From positions 1 to 64,000 of the forward strand of contig NZ_CAMTIA010000002.1 in NCBI RefSeq assembly GCF_947072475.1: 64,000 bases of DNA, given 5' to 3'. This document shows, piece by piece, positions 54,176-62,476 of this stretch (the stretch's first letter is position 1; the number at the start of each line of letters is the position of its first letter). The translations under genes were made by a program, and so were the position numbers. The notes under the pieces are model-generated. The model saw only the letters and a program-made list of their open reading frames with translations. It made no database searches and was not told the DNA's origin. Source of the DNA: an uncultured Deefgea sp. (GTDB taxonomy: Bacteria > Pseudomonadota > Gammaproteobacteria > Burkholderiales > Chitinibacteraceae).

Positions 54176-54637
54176 TTAAACTGAAAACCACTGCAGCATC
54201 AATGCATAAATGACTAAATAGCGCAGTACTTTACCCAGAGCCAAGTACAGCAAGACTGGACGCCAAGGCCAACGTAGCCATCCGGCAACACCACACAAAG
54301 CATCGCCCATCAAAGGCACCCACGACAGCAATAAACTAGCGGGCCCTAATCGTTGTAAGTGCGGCAACCACTTGGAGTCAGGTGCCTTGGGCAAGCGCCG
54401 ACCTAAATACACCGTCAGCAAACCACCGAGAATATTGCCCAAAGAAGCCATTGCCACGGCCAACCAGCCTAAATCCGGCTTAAAATGCAAAGCGGCCACT
54501 AAAGCCGCTTCTGAATTGCCCGGTAAGATGGTGGCCGATAAAAAAGCCGTCATAAATAAACCGGCCAACCATACACACAACTCAATCAAAAACGAATGCC
54601 TCACCGGCATGCGCACTAATTGCCGCCGCAACATCAT
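54176..54637 (-). CDS. YqaA family membrane protein (DedA/SNARE-associated type)
   Basis: The protein is about 153 residues long with four hydrophobic segments. It has the YqaA/DedA-like motifs FLSATILPGNSEAALVAAL, GNILGGLLTVYLGRR, and LLSWVPLMGDALCGVAGWLRWPW. Members act in membrane homeostasis or lipid transport, but YqaA itself is uncharacterised. The start is uncertain: ATG 54637, 54634 or 54610 are all possible. All overlap the end of cyaY, which implies coupled expression. Confidence 0.85.
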   Translation of the reverse strand: MMLRRQLVRMPVRHSFLIELCVWLAGLFMTAFLSATILPGNSEAALVAALHFKPDLGWLAVAMASLGNILGGLLTVYLGRRLPKAPDSKWLPHLQRLGPASLLLSWVPLMGDALCGVAGWLRWPWRPVLLYLALGKVLRYLVIYALMLQWFSV

Positions 54638-54896
54638 TGAATAACTCGCCTTCGCCCCGCGTATTGCGCCATTGCCCATCGGATAAGCGATAGTGATAGC
54701 CACCAGAACGCGCCGCCAGCCAGATTTCTTGATTGGCCGCATGGCGATTCACTATCACTTTGCTGGCGTCCTCAAATTCAATTTCCAAAACATTGCCGGT
54801 GCATAGCGTATCAACATCAAAGTCTACCTTATCGAGTGCGATTTCAATTTGGCGAAAAATGGCATCACTTACCGTTAAAAATTCTGATTCAGTCAT
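54582..54896 (-). CDS. cyaY: Iron donor protein CyaY (frataxin)
   Basis: The 104-residue protein has the bacterial frataxin fold: an acidic first helix (SEFLTVSDAIFRQIEIALDKVDFDVDTLCTGNVLEIEFEDASKVIVNRHAANQEIWLAARSGGYHYR split across beta strands) and a C-terminal helix. It binds iron with surface acids and modulates IscS-dependent iron-sulfur cluster assembly. It is divergent from lptM, as in E. coli, and overlaps the yqaA gene. Confidence 0.95.
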   Translation of the reverse strand: MTESEFLTVSDAIFRQIEIALDKVDFDVDTLCTGNVLEIEFEDASKVIVNRHAANQEIWLAARSGGYHYRLSDGQWRNTRGEGELFNDVAAAISAHAGEAFVFD

Positions 54897-54989
54897 TACT
54901 TATTCCTTCCACCATTCATGTTGCAGACCACCCTTGATGAAGGTTGGGCGTGCTAAAATAAGCATTCTACCACCTACAGCCAAGCTACT

Positions 54990-55157
54990 ATGCGCGTCCT
55001 CATTGCCTTTTTACTGACTGCTTTTTTTCTAACTGCCTGCGGGTTTAAAGGCCCCTTGTATTTACCAAAAACAAGCAATGCAACGACCAGTAGCAACAAC
55101 ATATTGATTGCCAGCAGCGCCGCATCGTCAGCCAGCGCAGTGAATCCGCAGCAATAG
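54990..55157 (+). CDS. lptM: LPS translocon maturation chaperone LptM (YifL-like lipoprotein)
   Basis: A 55-residue frame starts ATG 54990 and ends TAG 55155-55157. It has a lipoprotein signal with lipobox LTAC (Cys17) followed by GFKGPLYLP, the signature of LptM/YifL. This small lipoprotein binds the LptDE translocon and aids its oxidative maturation. In E. coli it lies between cyaY (divergent) and dapF; here cyaY is conserved next to it but dapF is not, and the gene is closed by a terminator. The tail is Ser/Ala/Asn-rich and low in complexity. Confidence 0.85.
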   Translation: MRVLIAFLLTAFFLTACGFKGPLYLPKTSNATTSSNNILIASSAASSASAVNPQQ

Positions 55158-55231
55158 CGCCAAAATTTGAACTCGCATTCAATCATTTTAAAATGCATGC
55201 AGTTACAATTTTACGGTGTATTTTCAAGCAT

Positions 55232-55261
55232 AAAAAAAACGATCCGAAGATCGCTTTTTTA
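55232..55261 (+). terminator. Bidirectional terminator between lptM and the Crp/Fnr gene
   Basis: CGATC, loop CGAA, GATCG flanked by A8 and T7. The stem is short but has a stable tetraloop. Confidence 0.8.
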
Positions 55262-55274
55262 TCGCGCTATCAAA

Positions 55275-55928
55275 TCAAAAACGCTCAGGCAGTTTTTGAA
55301 TAATGATGATTTTTTTGTTTTCTAAGCGGATATAGCCGCCAAAAACCAATTCTTTTAAAATTCGCGCAATCATTTCACGTGATGAACCAACACGGTCGGC
55401 AATGGCTTGCTGGGTTAATGGCTGAGAAATCATTTCCTGCCCATCGACGGTTTCTAGCATGGATTCAAATAATGCCCGCACTCGGCCATACACATCAAGC
55501 AATGCTAAGTTTTTCATGGTGGTCGATAACGTTCGCACCATGCGCGCTAAGTTCAGAATCACCACATCTTTCACTTGCGGCTCACGATTGAGTGCTTCGC
55601 GAAACTCTTGCTTAGAAAACATCAAAAACGTGCAGTTTTCTTCGCATTGCACTGACCAACCGCGTGGTTCGTCATCAAGCAAAGAAATCTCACCCATCGC
55701 ATCACCCGGTTCTGCGATCAAAAAGACAAATTCCTTGCCTTGATTGTCACTACTAAAATAACGAGTTTGCCCTTCAAGCAAGACATACATGCCTTCTGCA
55801 GGATCACCTTCGCGAAAAACAAAAGCCCCTTTGGGCATGCTACGTTTCACGCCAACTTGAACCATATATTCAAGTTGTTCCTCAGAAAAACCTTGTAACA
55901 ACGGTACATTTTGTAAAATAGATAGCAT
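55275..55928 (-). CDS. Crp/Fnr family transcriptional regulator (paralogue 1)
   Basis: The 217-residue protein has a cyclic-nucleotide-binding-like beta-barrel (about 10-120; GDPAEGMYVLLEGQTRYF, GDAMGEISLLDDEPR), a long dimer helix (120-145) and a winged helix-turn-helix (about 165-210) with LTQQAIADRVGSSREMIARILKEL as recognition region. The FNR N-terminal cysteines are absent, so it is not an oxygen-sensing FNR. Whether it binds cAMP is unclear. It is about 45-50% like the neighbouring paralogue by eye, which has the same length. Confidence 0.88.
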   Translation of the reverse strand: MLSILQNVPLLQGFSEEQLEYMVQVGVKRSMPKGAFVFREGDPAEGMYVLLEGQTRYFSSDNQGKEFVFLIAEPGDAMGEISLLDDEPRGWSVQCEENCTFLMFSKQEFREALNREPQVKDVVILNLARMVRTLSTTMKNLALLDVYGRVRALFESMLETVDGQEMISQPLTQQAIADRVGSSREMIARILKELVFGGYIRLENKKIIIIQKLPERF

Positions 55929-56081
55929 AAAAGCCTTGTAAATGACGCATATCGCGCCTTATCAAATCAGCATCAGTGTAAAAGAATTTCAGCCAGTTAC
56001 TTTTTTTACTCAATGGCAAAAAACAATACAGTTAAAACGGGTTAAATCAGTTTAACTACAAATACTTAAATTATTTATAAA

Positions 56082-56735
56082 TTAAAATTGCTCGGGTAAT
56101 TTTTTTAAAATCATCAATCGCTTACGGCCAGTCTCTACATAGCCACCCGCCACCAATTCACGCATAATTTTGGCAATCATCTCGCGCGAAGCGCCGACAC
56201 GATCAGCAATATCTTGCTGGCTCATTTGTTCATCAATCAATAAACCTTCGTCAGTCGGTTGAGCCAAACGCTCGAACAAAACTCGAATTCGTCCATAAAC
56301 ATCTTTTAAAGCAAAATCTCGGACCATATTAGTTAAAGAAAAAATAATTTTCATCGCACTATTAAGCATTTGGTCTTTCAATTCTGGCGTGGTCAGCAAT
56401 AAACTCATAAAGTCTGTTTTATGAATGCTCATCACCACGCAATCGGTTTCGGCTTCAGCACAAATCGATCGACGCTCATCACAAAACAAAGCCAATTCGC
56501 CAAAAGAAATACCGGGCTCTGCAACGTGATAAACAAATTCACGACCACTATCGTTACTTGAATAAAGCTTTAAACGCCCCTCTAGCAAGACATACATGCA
56601 TTCAACCACATCATTTTCATAAAATAAGATAGAACCTTTCGCAACATTTCGCAAAATACCTAAGGATTCAACCCGTGCGAGTTCTTCATCTGTTAACGAA
56701 CAAAATAATTGTGTTTGTGCCAATATTGAACGCAT
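56082..56735 (-). CDS. Crp/Fnr family transcriptional regulator (paralogue 2)
   Basis: The 217-residue protein has an effector barrel (YENDVVECMYVLLEGRLKLY, GISFGELALFCDERRS), a dimer helix and a helix-turn-helix with MSQQDIADRVGASREMIAKIMREL, nearly the same recognition helix as paralogue 1. Its ligand-binding pocket differs (CDERRS versus DDEPRG). It follows a lipoprotein gene by ten bases and is probably cotranscribed with it. The nearly identical recognition helices suggest overlapping DNA targets with different signals. Confidence 0.88.
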   Translation of the reverse strand: MRSILAQTQLFCSLTDEELARVESLGILRNVAKGSILFYENDVVECMYVLLEGRLKLYSSNDSGREFVYHVAEPGISFGELALFCDERRSICAEAETDCVVMSIHKTDFMSLLLTTPELKDQMLNSAMKIIFSLTNMVRDFALKDVYGRIRVLFERLAQPTDEGLLIDEQMSQQDIADRVGASREMIAKIMRELVAGGYVETGRKRLMILKKLPEQF

Positions 56736-56745
56736 TCATCATCCA

Positions 56746-57108
56746 TTAATGTTTTGCAGCTTTTTCAGTTGCTGATGCTTCAGCGGCTTGTGAAGCCGTT
56801 GTTGGTGAATCAAGGTCGGCGATGGGCGACAATGAACCTGTTTTTACATCTGGTGGTGGTGCAACTTCATTTATTTTTTTTGACTGCATATATTCATTCA
56901 TTTCTTTCCAGCCAGCAAAAATGTCTGCTTTAGCCACTTTACTATTACGCCGAAAACAATCCTCTAAAGAACGACCACTATGCCGACATGATGCACCAAT
57001 CGCTTTGCCATTGGCTTTTTGTTTATTGAGCATTTCTAGCATTTGATCACAGCCGCTGAGCATCAAAATCATCGGAAAAATCAATACTAGGGTTTTTACT
57101 GACTTCAT
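56746..57108 (-). CDS. Putative small lipoprotein of unknown function
   Basis: The 120-residue protein has a lipoprotein signal (MKSVKTLVLIFPMILMLSGC, Cys20), a basic middle part with two further cysteines (ASCRHSGRSLEDCFRRN) and a low-complexity Ala/Thr/Glu tail. The CxxxxxxxxxC stretch with 'SLEDCFRRN' resembles short secreted proteins in betaproteobacteria that I cannot name. ATG 57108 gives the signal; upstream codons do not. It is ten bases before Crp/Fnr paralogue 2. Confidence 0.7.
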   Translation of the reverse strand: MKSVKTLVLIFPMILMLSGCDQMLEMLNKQKANGKAIGASCRHSGRSLEDCFRRNSKVAKADIFAGWKEMNEYMQSKKINEVAPPPDVKTGSLSPIADLDSPTTASQAAEASATEKAAKH

Positions 57109-57223
57109 AAGCAAGGACCTGTAATTTTCAGTCAAGCCAAATTGTATGTGAAAAAGCCCATCACGTCGCAAAGACATAACGGGCTGGCCTACTTAATTGA
57201 GCATTTTACGATAAATAGGATAC

Positions 57224-58153
57224 TTAGGCTTGCTGAATCCCAGCTAATAACCAACGTGGATCACCATCGATCGGGCGAACAAAGTGCCAGATTTCACGGA
57301 ATGCCACAGGTGCCGCATGCAAACTTTCACTCACAGTACCAGAGAACTCAACGCTGGCGACCATACGGCCTCCTTCATTGACCGCTTCAAGCACCTGCAA
57401 ATTCAATTCAGGGAATTCAGCGACATCTGAATTGCTGCCAATTTCATTTTTTAAATCGGCAAATAGCTCTGGCGTCATATAACGGCGCATTTCTTCTGCT
57501 TGCGACGGTGAATTTAGCGATTGCATATGCATAAAACTAGCACGCGCTTGGCGTAAAAATGCCGCCACTTCAGTACCATCGGGCAAACGTGTGATTGGTG
57601 CTGCGCTTAATGGTGCAGCCCCACCCCATGCCGACGTTGGTGCTGCCGCGCCTTCGCCAATACGGAACATACGATCTTGCTCAACAGGTGCAGTCGGTGC
57701 CGCTGGCATTGGAGACATGCCGGCATAATTCATCGCGTTCGGACGTACCGCTTGCGCTTGAGCCTGTTGACGACGACGCATCCACATCACACCACCAGCA
57801 GTTAATGCTCCAAGCAGCAACAATGTGCCCCACGGAATACCGCCATCACCTTGGGCAGAACCCGAGGCGTTACCGCTGTTACCAAACATATAACCCAATA
57901 ATGAGCCCGCAGCCAAACCACCTAATACGCCGCCCATCATGCCCATGCCGCCTGATTTTTGTTGGGCGGGTGCGGCCTGCTGCTGTCTTGGTGCTTGTTG
58001 CTGTTGCATATTATTGCGCTGTGGCGCTGGCGCGGCTTGACGCTGCATACCACCAGAGCGGCCACCGCCAACCCGTTTTGCTTCTGCCATATTGGCAGTA
58101 AACAAAGCCGTACTCATCATGACGACCATTAAAGTGTTCGCAAAACGCGCCAT
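57224..58153 (-). CDS. Tim44-like domain protein, membrane associated
   Basis: The 309-residue protein has a signal sequence (about 1-25), a Gly/Gln/Met-rich disordered region (26-85), a Gly-rich hydrophobic segment (GGVLGGLAAGSLLGYMFG) and a transmembrane helix (about 107-125, WGTLLLLGALTAGGVMW) followed by RRR. The C-terminal half (about 190-309) is a Tim44-like domain with VAAFLRQARASFMHMQ and EIWHFVRPIDGDPRWLLAGIQQ. Bacterial Tim44-like proteins are membrane tethered with unclear roles. Length and layout are normal for the family. Confidence 0.87.
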   Translation of the reverse strand: MARFANTLMVVMMSTALFTANMAEAKRVGGGRSGGMQRQAAPAPQRNNMQQQQAPRQQQAAPAQQKSGGMGMMGGVLGGLAAGSLLGYMFGNSGNASGSAQGDGGIPWGTLLLLGALTAGGVMWMRRRQQAQAQAVRPNAMNYAGMSPMPAAPTAPVEQDRMFRIGEGAAAPTSAWGGAAPLSAAPITRLPDGTEVAAFLRQARASFMHMQSLNSPSQAEEMRRYMTPELFADLKNEIGSNSDVAEFPELNLQVLEAVNEGGRMVASVEFSGTVSESLHAAPVAFREIWHFVRPIDGDPRWLLAGIQQA

Positions 58154-58306
58154 TTTAAAATCCTTAGTTAATTAGTAACTTTGTTTAGTTAGTTGGGGCA
58201 AAGTGCAATAAGTTCAATCTATTTAAAAATATTTACTGAAAAAACAAAGTCTATTGCCAAAAAATCAAAGTGTTATCTTCAATGCTAGTTACTTTCAACT
58301 GACCAC

Positions 58307-58663
58307 TTAAGCACGCTGCCCACGCTCAATCGTGACGCCAACGCGAGCGACTTCTTGCAAAATACCTAATTTGGTCACCGAAACTTTAATCCACGGGGCA
58401 CCAAAATCATTCAGTACAATATTAGCAATATGCTCGGCTAAAGCTTCAAGCAAAAGAAAATGTTTTTCGGTTAAATCTTGCCGAATCTGCGTGACCACTT
58501 TATCGTAATCAATCGTGTCGTTTAAATGATCAGAAACACAAGCTCGTGCCGAAGGCAGGCCGATTTCTAAATCGAGTTCGACCACTTGTGACTGTGTGCG
58601 CTCCCAGTCGTACCAACCCAAAACGGTGCTGGCACGCACTTGCTGCAAATAAATAATATCCAT
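58307..58663 (-). CDS. folB: Dihydroneopterin aldolase FolB
   Basis: The 118-residue protein matches FolB in size. It has the N-terminal VRASTVLGWYDWERTQSQVVELDLEIGL, DTIDYDKVVTQIRQDL, LLEALAEHIANIVL with the pterin-binding glutamate, and a C-terminal strand with SVTKLGILQEVARVGVTIERG. It cleaves dihydroneopterin to 6-hydroxymethyl-dihydropterin in folate synthesis as an octamer. It is divergent from plsY, the common betaproteobacterial arrangement. Confidence 0.94.
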   Translation of the reverse strand: MDIIYLQQVRASTVLGWYDWERTQSQVVELDLEIGLPSARACVSDHLNDTIDYDKVVTQIRQDLTEKHFLLLEALAEHIANIVLNDFGAPWIKVSVTKLGILQEVARVGVTIERGQRA

Positions 58664-58755
58664 GTAATCTGTTTACCGTCGGTGTACGTAACCGGTTTGA
58701 GGATGAAGCCGGTTTAGCTTAGAATCAAAACCCCTCAATTGTAGTGGAAATTTAG

Positions 58756-59388
58756 ATGTCGCTGCCAATGTCATTGCTGATTATCGCCGCCTATTTACTC
58801 GGATCGTTGTCTTTTGCCGTGATTGTATCTAAAACCATGGGCTTGGCTGATCCACGCACCTATGGTTCAAACAATCCAGGCGCTACCAATGTTTTACGTT
58901 CCGGCAATAAAAAAGCGGCTGCGCTCACTCTGCTCGGTGATGCGCTTAAAGGTTGGGTCGCTGTTTTTGCCGCACAATCAATTGCGCCGCTCATCGGACT
59001 TGGAGATGCCGGCTCGCCCAGTTACACCCTCGCCATCGCCGCAGTGATGATTGCGGTGACGGTAGGTCATATGTGGCCGATTTTCTTTAAGTTTAAAGGT
59101 GGCAAAGGCGTTGCCACTGCGGCGGGTATTTTATTGGCGCTCAACCTCTGGCTCGGGTTGGCCACACTCGCAATTTGGGTCTTTGTGGCTAAAGTCTTGA
59201 AAATCTCATCGTTGTCAGCATTGATTGCTGCTGCTGCAACACCTTTACTCACGGCTTTACTATTACCCAATCAAACGGTTTATCTGGCTGCCGTCACGGT
59301 GATTGCTGTTTTATTAATCCAGCGACACAAACAAAACATCATTGGCCTAATGAAGGGAAAAGAAAGCAAAATCGGCGGCAACCAGTAA
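58756..59388 (+). CDS. plsY: Glycerol-3-phosphate acyltransferase PlsY
   Basis: The 210-residue membrane protein has about five to seven helices and the PlsY motifs GSLSFAVIVSK, GSNNPGATNVLRSGNKKAA and GHMWPIFFKFKGGKGVATAAG. PlsY moves acyl groups from acyl-phosphate to glycerol-3-phosphate, beginning phospholipid synthesis. Two starts (58756 and 58768) are close; the first is used. It is divergent from folB. Confidence 0.95.
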   Translation: MSLPMSLLIIAAYLLGSLSFAVIVSKTMGLADPRTYGSNNPGATNVLRSGNKKAAALTLLGDALKGWVAVFAAQSIAPLIGLGDAGSPSYTLAIAAVMIAVTVGHMWPIFFKFKGGKGVATAAGILLALNLWLGLATLAIWVFVAKVLKISSLSALIAAAATPLLTALLLPNQTVYLAAVTVIAVLLIQRHKQNIIGLMKGKESKIGGNQ

Positions 59389-59407
59389 AACTTAAGTACG
59401 CAAAAAG

Positions 59408-59441
59408 CTAAAAAGCCGAATATGTACATTCGGCTTTTTAG
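59408..59441 (+). terminator. Bidirectional terminator between plsY and smpB
   Basis: CTAAAAAGCCGAAT, loop ATGTAC, ATTCGGCTTTTTAG: a perfect 14-bp stem with A and T tracts in the arms, between converging genes. Confidence 0.93.
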
Positions 59442-59455
59442 TTTCTCAAAGTCAA

Positions 59456-59911
59456 TCAGCCTTGTTTGGTCGCATCACGGACAATCCTGGCTTTTTCTCG
59501 TACCCATTCACGATCTTTTTCTGCTTGGCGTTTATCGTGTTGTTTTTTACCTTTTGCTAAACCGATCTCCACTTTGATAAAGCCATTTTTAAGGTGCATA
59601 TTGATCGGCACCACGGTATAACCTGAGCGATCCACTTTCATCGCCAGCTTATCGATTTCGCGTTGCTTGAGTAATAATTTGCGCGTACGGACTACATCCG
59701 GAACAACATGCGATGACGCATTCAGTAGCGGTGAAATATGGCAACCAAACAAATAAAAATCGCCATTTTTATGGATCACATAAGCTTCTTTGATTTGCAC
59801 GCGGCCAGCTCGAATGGATTTCACTTCCCATCCTTCGAGCATAATGCCCGCTTCTAGCTTTTCTTCAATAAAGAAGTCGTGAAACGCCTTACGATTATCG
59901 ACGATAACCAT
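59456..59911 (-). CDS. smpB: SsrA-binding protein SmpB
   Basis: The 151-residue protein binds tmRNA and the ribosome during trans-translation. It shows [54 protein letters not shown] and the basic C-terminal tail [26 protein letters not shown] that mimics an anticodon. The tmRNA gene itself is not in this window. It is divergent from the asparaginase gene. Confidence 0.96.
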   Translation of the reverse strand: MVIVDNRKAFHDFFIEEKLEAGIMLEGWEVKSIRAGRVQIKEAYVIHKNGDFYLFGCHISPLLNASSHVVPDVVRTRKLLLKQREIDKLAMKVDRSGYTVVPINMHLKNGFIKVEIGLAKGKKQHDKRQAEKDREWVREKARIVRDATKQG

Positions 59912-59949
59912 GATGCGTCTCCTGTACGGAAAAAAGAAAGGATTCTAGC

Positions 59950-60927
59950 ATGCCCGCGCAACACAAAGCACCTCAACGCATTCTTTGCCTCTATACCGGC
60001 GGCACCATAGGCTGCGTGCCGACGCCTTTAGGTTTAGCACCTAAAGCAGGTATTTTACGCCCAGTGATTGCCGACTTACTTACGCAAGAGAACAACCTAG
60101 GCATTACACTGACTTTACGCGAATACGCTGAGGCGCTCGACTCATCGAGCATGCAACCGGCGGATTGGCTAAGAATCGCCCAAGATATTAACGCGGCCTA
60201 CCATCAATTTGATGGATTCATTATTTTGCATGGCACGGATACTTTAGCCTGGACCGCGGCAGCATTGCACTGGCAACTGAGTCAAATCGACAAACCCGTG
60301 GTCATCACCGGTTCACAGCGCCCGTGGCTTGAAATGGGGAGCGATGCACCGACTAATTTTCAACGGGCACTTGAGGCAGTACAAAGTCAACGCCACGCGG
60401 TGATGGTGGCATTTGACGAATTCTTACTTCCGGCCTACGCCGTAAAAAAACTCGACGCCGATGCCGATGCCGCATTTGCCGCCCCCAATTGGCAAGGGGA
60501 GTGGCCAAGCATTAAGCCCGGTAAATATCAGTTTTGCCCAGTCGATCCAAGCTTAAACATTCTCAGCATTAAGCTTTACCCAGGCTGTGAGACTTGGTTA
60601 GCTTCCAGCATAAATACGCAGGTATTTGCTGCTATCGCCATAGAAACCTATGGCAGTGGCAATATACCCAATCATTTTTTATTAAAAAGCGCCCTAAAAA
60701 ATGCGGTTCAAGCAAACAGCCTAATTATAAATTGCAGCCAGTGTATTCAAGGTCAAGTGCGCCAAGGGCATTACGCCGCAGGTAGTTTCTTACAAGAAAT
60801 CAACGCATTAGCTGCAGGTCGTTTAACCATAGAGGCCGCTACAACTTGGCTTTACACAGCACTAGCAAAAAAAACAGACCATGATTCATTGCGTCAGGCA
60901 TGGCAAACTGCAACACATATGGTATAG
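59950..60927 (+). CDS. Asparaginase (type I, cytoplasmic)
   Basis: The 325-residue protein has both asparaginase signatures: LYTGGTIG with the nucleophile Thr near residue 16-19, and ILHGTDTLAWTAAALHW with the second catalytic triad near residues 95-99. No signal peptide is present, so it is cytoplasmic (AnsA-like) with low affinity. It turns L-asparagine into aspartate and ammonia. A C-terminal segment with ETYGSGNIPNH is typical of the type I allosteric region. It is followed closely by the 4.5S RNA gene. Confidence 0.92.
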   Translation: MPAQHKAPQRILCLYTGGTIGCVPTPLGLAPKAGILRPVIADLLTQENNLGITLTLREYAEALDSSSMQPADWLRIAQDINAAYHQFDGFIILHGTDTLAWTAAALHWQLSQIDKPVVITGSQRPWLEMGSDAPTNFQRALEAVQSQRHAVMVAFDEFLLPAYAVKKLDADADAAFAAPNWQGEWPSIKPGKYQFCPVDPSLNILSIKLYPGCETWLASSINTQVFAAIAIETYGSGNIPNHFLLKSALKNAVQANSLIINCSQCIQGQVRQGHYAAGSFLQEINALAAGRLTIEAATTWLYTALAKKTDHDSLRQAWQTATHMV

Positions 60928-60966
60928 TTGCGCCCTATCGTTATTTTGCATGCCAAAATACTCGAC

Positions 60967-61061
60967 GGCGGGCCTCCCCGCATAGCTAGAAGGTGAACTT
61001 GGTCAGGTCCGGAAGGAAGCAGCCACAGCTTTTGATGCTAGTGCCGGGGGTCGGGCTCGCC
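60967..61061 (+). ncRNA. ffs: Signal recognition particle 4.5S RNA
   Basis: The central hairpin has the universal core GGTCAGGTCCGGAAGGAAGC followed by AGCC, and the closing strand GTGCCGGGGGTCGGGCTCGCC pairs with the 5' GGCGGGCCTCCCCGC. This is the small bacterial SRP RNA that binds Ffh and directs nascent membrane proteins to FtsY. The ends are set by the outermost pairs (GGCGGG.../...CTCGCC) and may be off by a few bases. Confidence 0.95.
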
Positions 61062-61197
61062 ACCTCACCCATACGCTTTTGCCAAATTAACAATCAAAGT
61101 CCGCCAGACTTTGATCGACATCAACGCACGCCTTTACGAAAAAAAACATAATGGGTTTCGCAAGCTGATGCTTCGTGTATCTCCAGTGGTATTTTAG

Positions 61198-61233
61198 CGC
61201 CATTCACCAAAAACGGTTGAATGGCGTTTTTTT
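61198..61233 (+). terminator. Terminator-like hairpin upstream of yciB
   Basis: CGCCATTCA and TGAATGGCG flank CCAAAAACGGT, followed by TTTTTTT. It may end ffs transcription, though it is 137 bases downstream of the mature RNA. A short hairpin AATCAAAGTC / GACTTTGAT (61091-61114) lies between. Confidence 0.75.
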
Positions 61234-61293
61234 CACCTTGAATCCCTGCCCACTCCCCTGCATAATCGCGCAAATCCATTTTGGGCGCACAGC

Positions 61294-61836
61294 ATGAAAT
61301 TTCTTTTTGATCTATTTCCTATCCTGTTGTTTTTCGGCGCTTATAGCTACACCAACGATATTTTTCTCGCCACGGGTGTCACCATTGCCGCCACTTTTGC
61401 ACAAGTAGCCTACAGCTGGATTCGTCATCGACATGTCGACAAAATGCTGTGGATGAGCTTGGTATTGATTACCGTCATGGGCGGCCTCACCATCGTCTTT
61501 CACAACAAACAATTTATTATGTGGAAGCCAACCGTTTTATATTGGTTATTTACTCTGGTACTCGTTGGCGCTTGGCATCTGAAGCAAAACAATTTAATTG
61601 AAAAACTGATGGGCGCACAAATGAATTTACCGCGTCCGATTTGGACGCGATTAATGTACGCTTGGGCCTTGTTTTTTCTCGCGATGGGCGCACTTAATAT
61701 CTTCGTATTTCATAGCTTTGACGAAGCCATTTGGGTTAAATTTAAAGTGTTTGGCACCTTGGTACTCACGCTGGTTTTTGTCGTGGCACAAAGTGTTTAT
61801 TTGTCCAAACATATTCAGCCCGAAGAAAAAGATTAA
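61294..61836 (+). CDS. yciB: Inner membrane-spanning protein YciB / septation protein A
   Basis: The 180-residue protein has five helices and the family start MKFLFDLFPILLFFGAYSYTNDIFLAT, with WKPTVLYWLF and LPRPIWTRLMYAWALFFLAMGALNIFVF. YciB (IspZ in Shigella) is linked to septation and envelope integrity. It is the first gene of a four-gene operon with yciI, bolA and a parvulin gene. Confidence 0.95.
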   Translation: MKFLFDLFPILLFFGAYSYTNDIFLATGVTIAATFAQVAYSWIRHRHVDKMLWMSLVLITVMGGLTIVFHNKQFIMWKPTVLYWLFTLVLVGAWHLKQNNLIEKLMGAQMNLPRPIWTRLMYAWALFFLAMGALNIFVFHSFDEAIWVKFKVFGTLVLTLVFVVAQSVYLSKHIQPEEKD

Positions 61837-61861
61837 TTAAGCCACCGCAAGGATTGTTTAA

Positions 61862-62164
61862 ATGCCTTTATACGCCATCATCGGAACCGACAAAGCGGAC
61901 TCACTCGCCGATCGACTTGCCGTTCGGCCAGCGCATTTAGCACGCATGGAATTACTTAAAGCTGAAGGTCGTTTAGTCCTCGCAGGTCCATTCCCCGCCA
62001 TTGACAGTGTGGATCCGGGACCCGCAGGCTTTAGTGGCAGCTTAATTGTGGCTGAGTTTGAATGCCTGACAGATGCCAAAACATGGGCGTCAGCTGATCC
62101 ATATGTAACGAATGGAATTTTTACCGACGTGTCAGTGAAACCCTTCCGACATGTACTACCCTAA
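61862..62164 (+). CDS. YciI family protein
   Basis: The 100-residue protein has the ferredoxin-like YciI fold: [45 protein letters not shown] with the conserved His in RPAHLARM and Asp in [18 protein letters not shown]. Small YciI proteins may have cis-hydrolysis or dehalogenase-like activity; most are uncharacterised. It follows yciB by 25 bases and precedes bolA by nine. Confidence 0.92.
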   Translation: MPLYAIIGTDKADSLADRLAVRPAHLARMELLKAEGRLVLAGPFPAIDSVDPGPAGFSGSLIVAEFECLTDAKTWASADPYVTNGIFTDVSVKPFRHVLP

Positions 62165-62173
62165 GAGTCTGGT

Positions 62174-62440
62174 ATGATAAGCATTACCGAAGAAATCCGC
62201 CTGCGTTTAGCTGTGCTAGAGCCCGAAAACCTTGATATTTTCGACGATAGTTCAGCGCATGCAGGACATGCCGGAGCCGCCAATGGCGGCGGTCATTTTG
62301 AAGTGACCATCGTTTCACCTGTATTTGCGGGTAAGAAATCGCTACAGAGGCACCGTATGGTGTACCAGTATTTAGCTGACTTAATTCCAACACAAATACA
62401 TGCACTCAGTATTCGAGCGTTAACGCCGGATGAATTTTAA
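62174..62440 (+). CDS. bolA: BolA family protein
   Basis: The 88-residue protein has the BolA fold with EIRLRLAVLEPENLDIFDDSSAHAGHAGAANGGGHFEVTIVSPVFAGKKSLQRHRMVYQYLADLI. The conserved His in HFEV and SLQRHRMVY are the Fe-S/glutaredoxin contact region. The AGHAG loop matches the DNA-binding (BolA) type. BolA proteins work with monothiol glutaredoxins in iron-sulfur handling and stress morphology. It belongs to the yciB operon. Confidence 0.93.
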   Translation: MISITEEIRLRLAVLEPENLDIFDDSSAHAGHAGAANGGGHFEVTIVSPVFAGKKSLQRHRMVYQYLADLIPTQIHALSIRALTPDEF

Positions 62441-62476
62441 AATAGAATTAGCCGACTCATAGAGGAAACACTGCAC

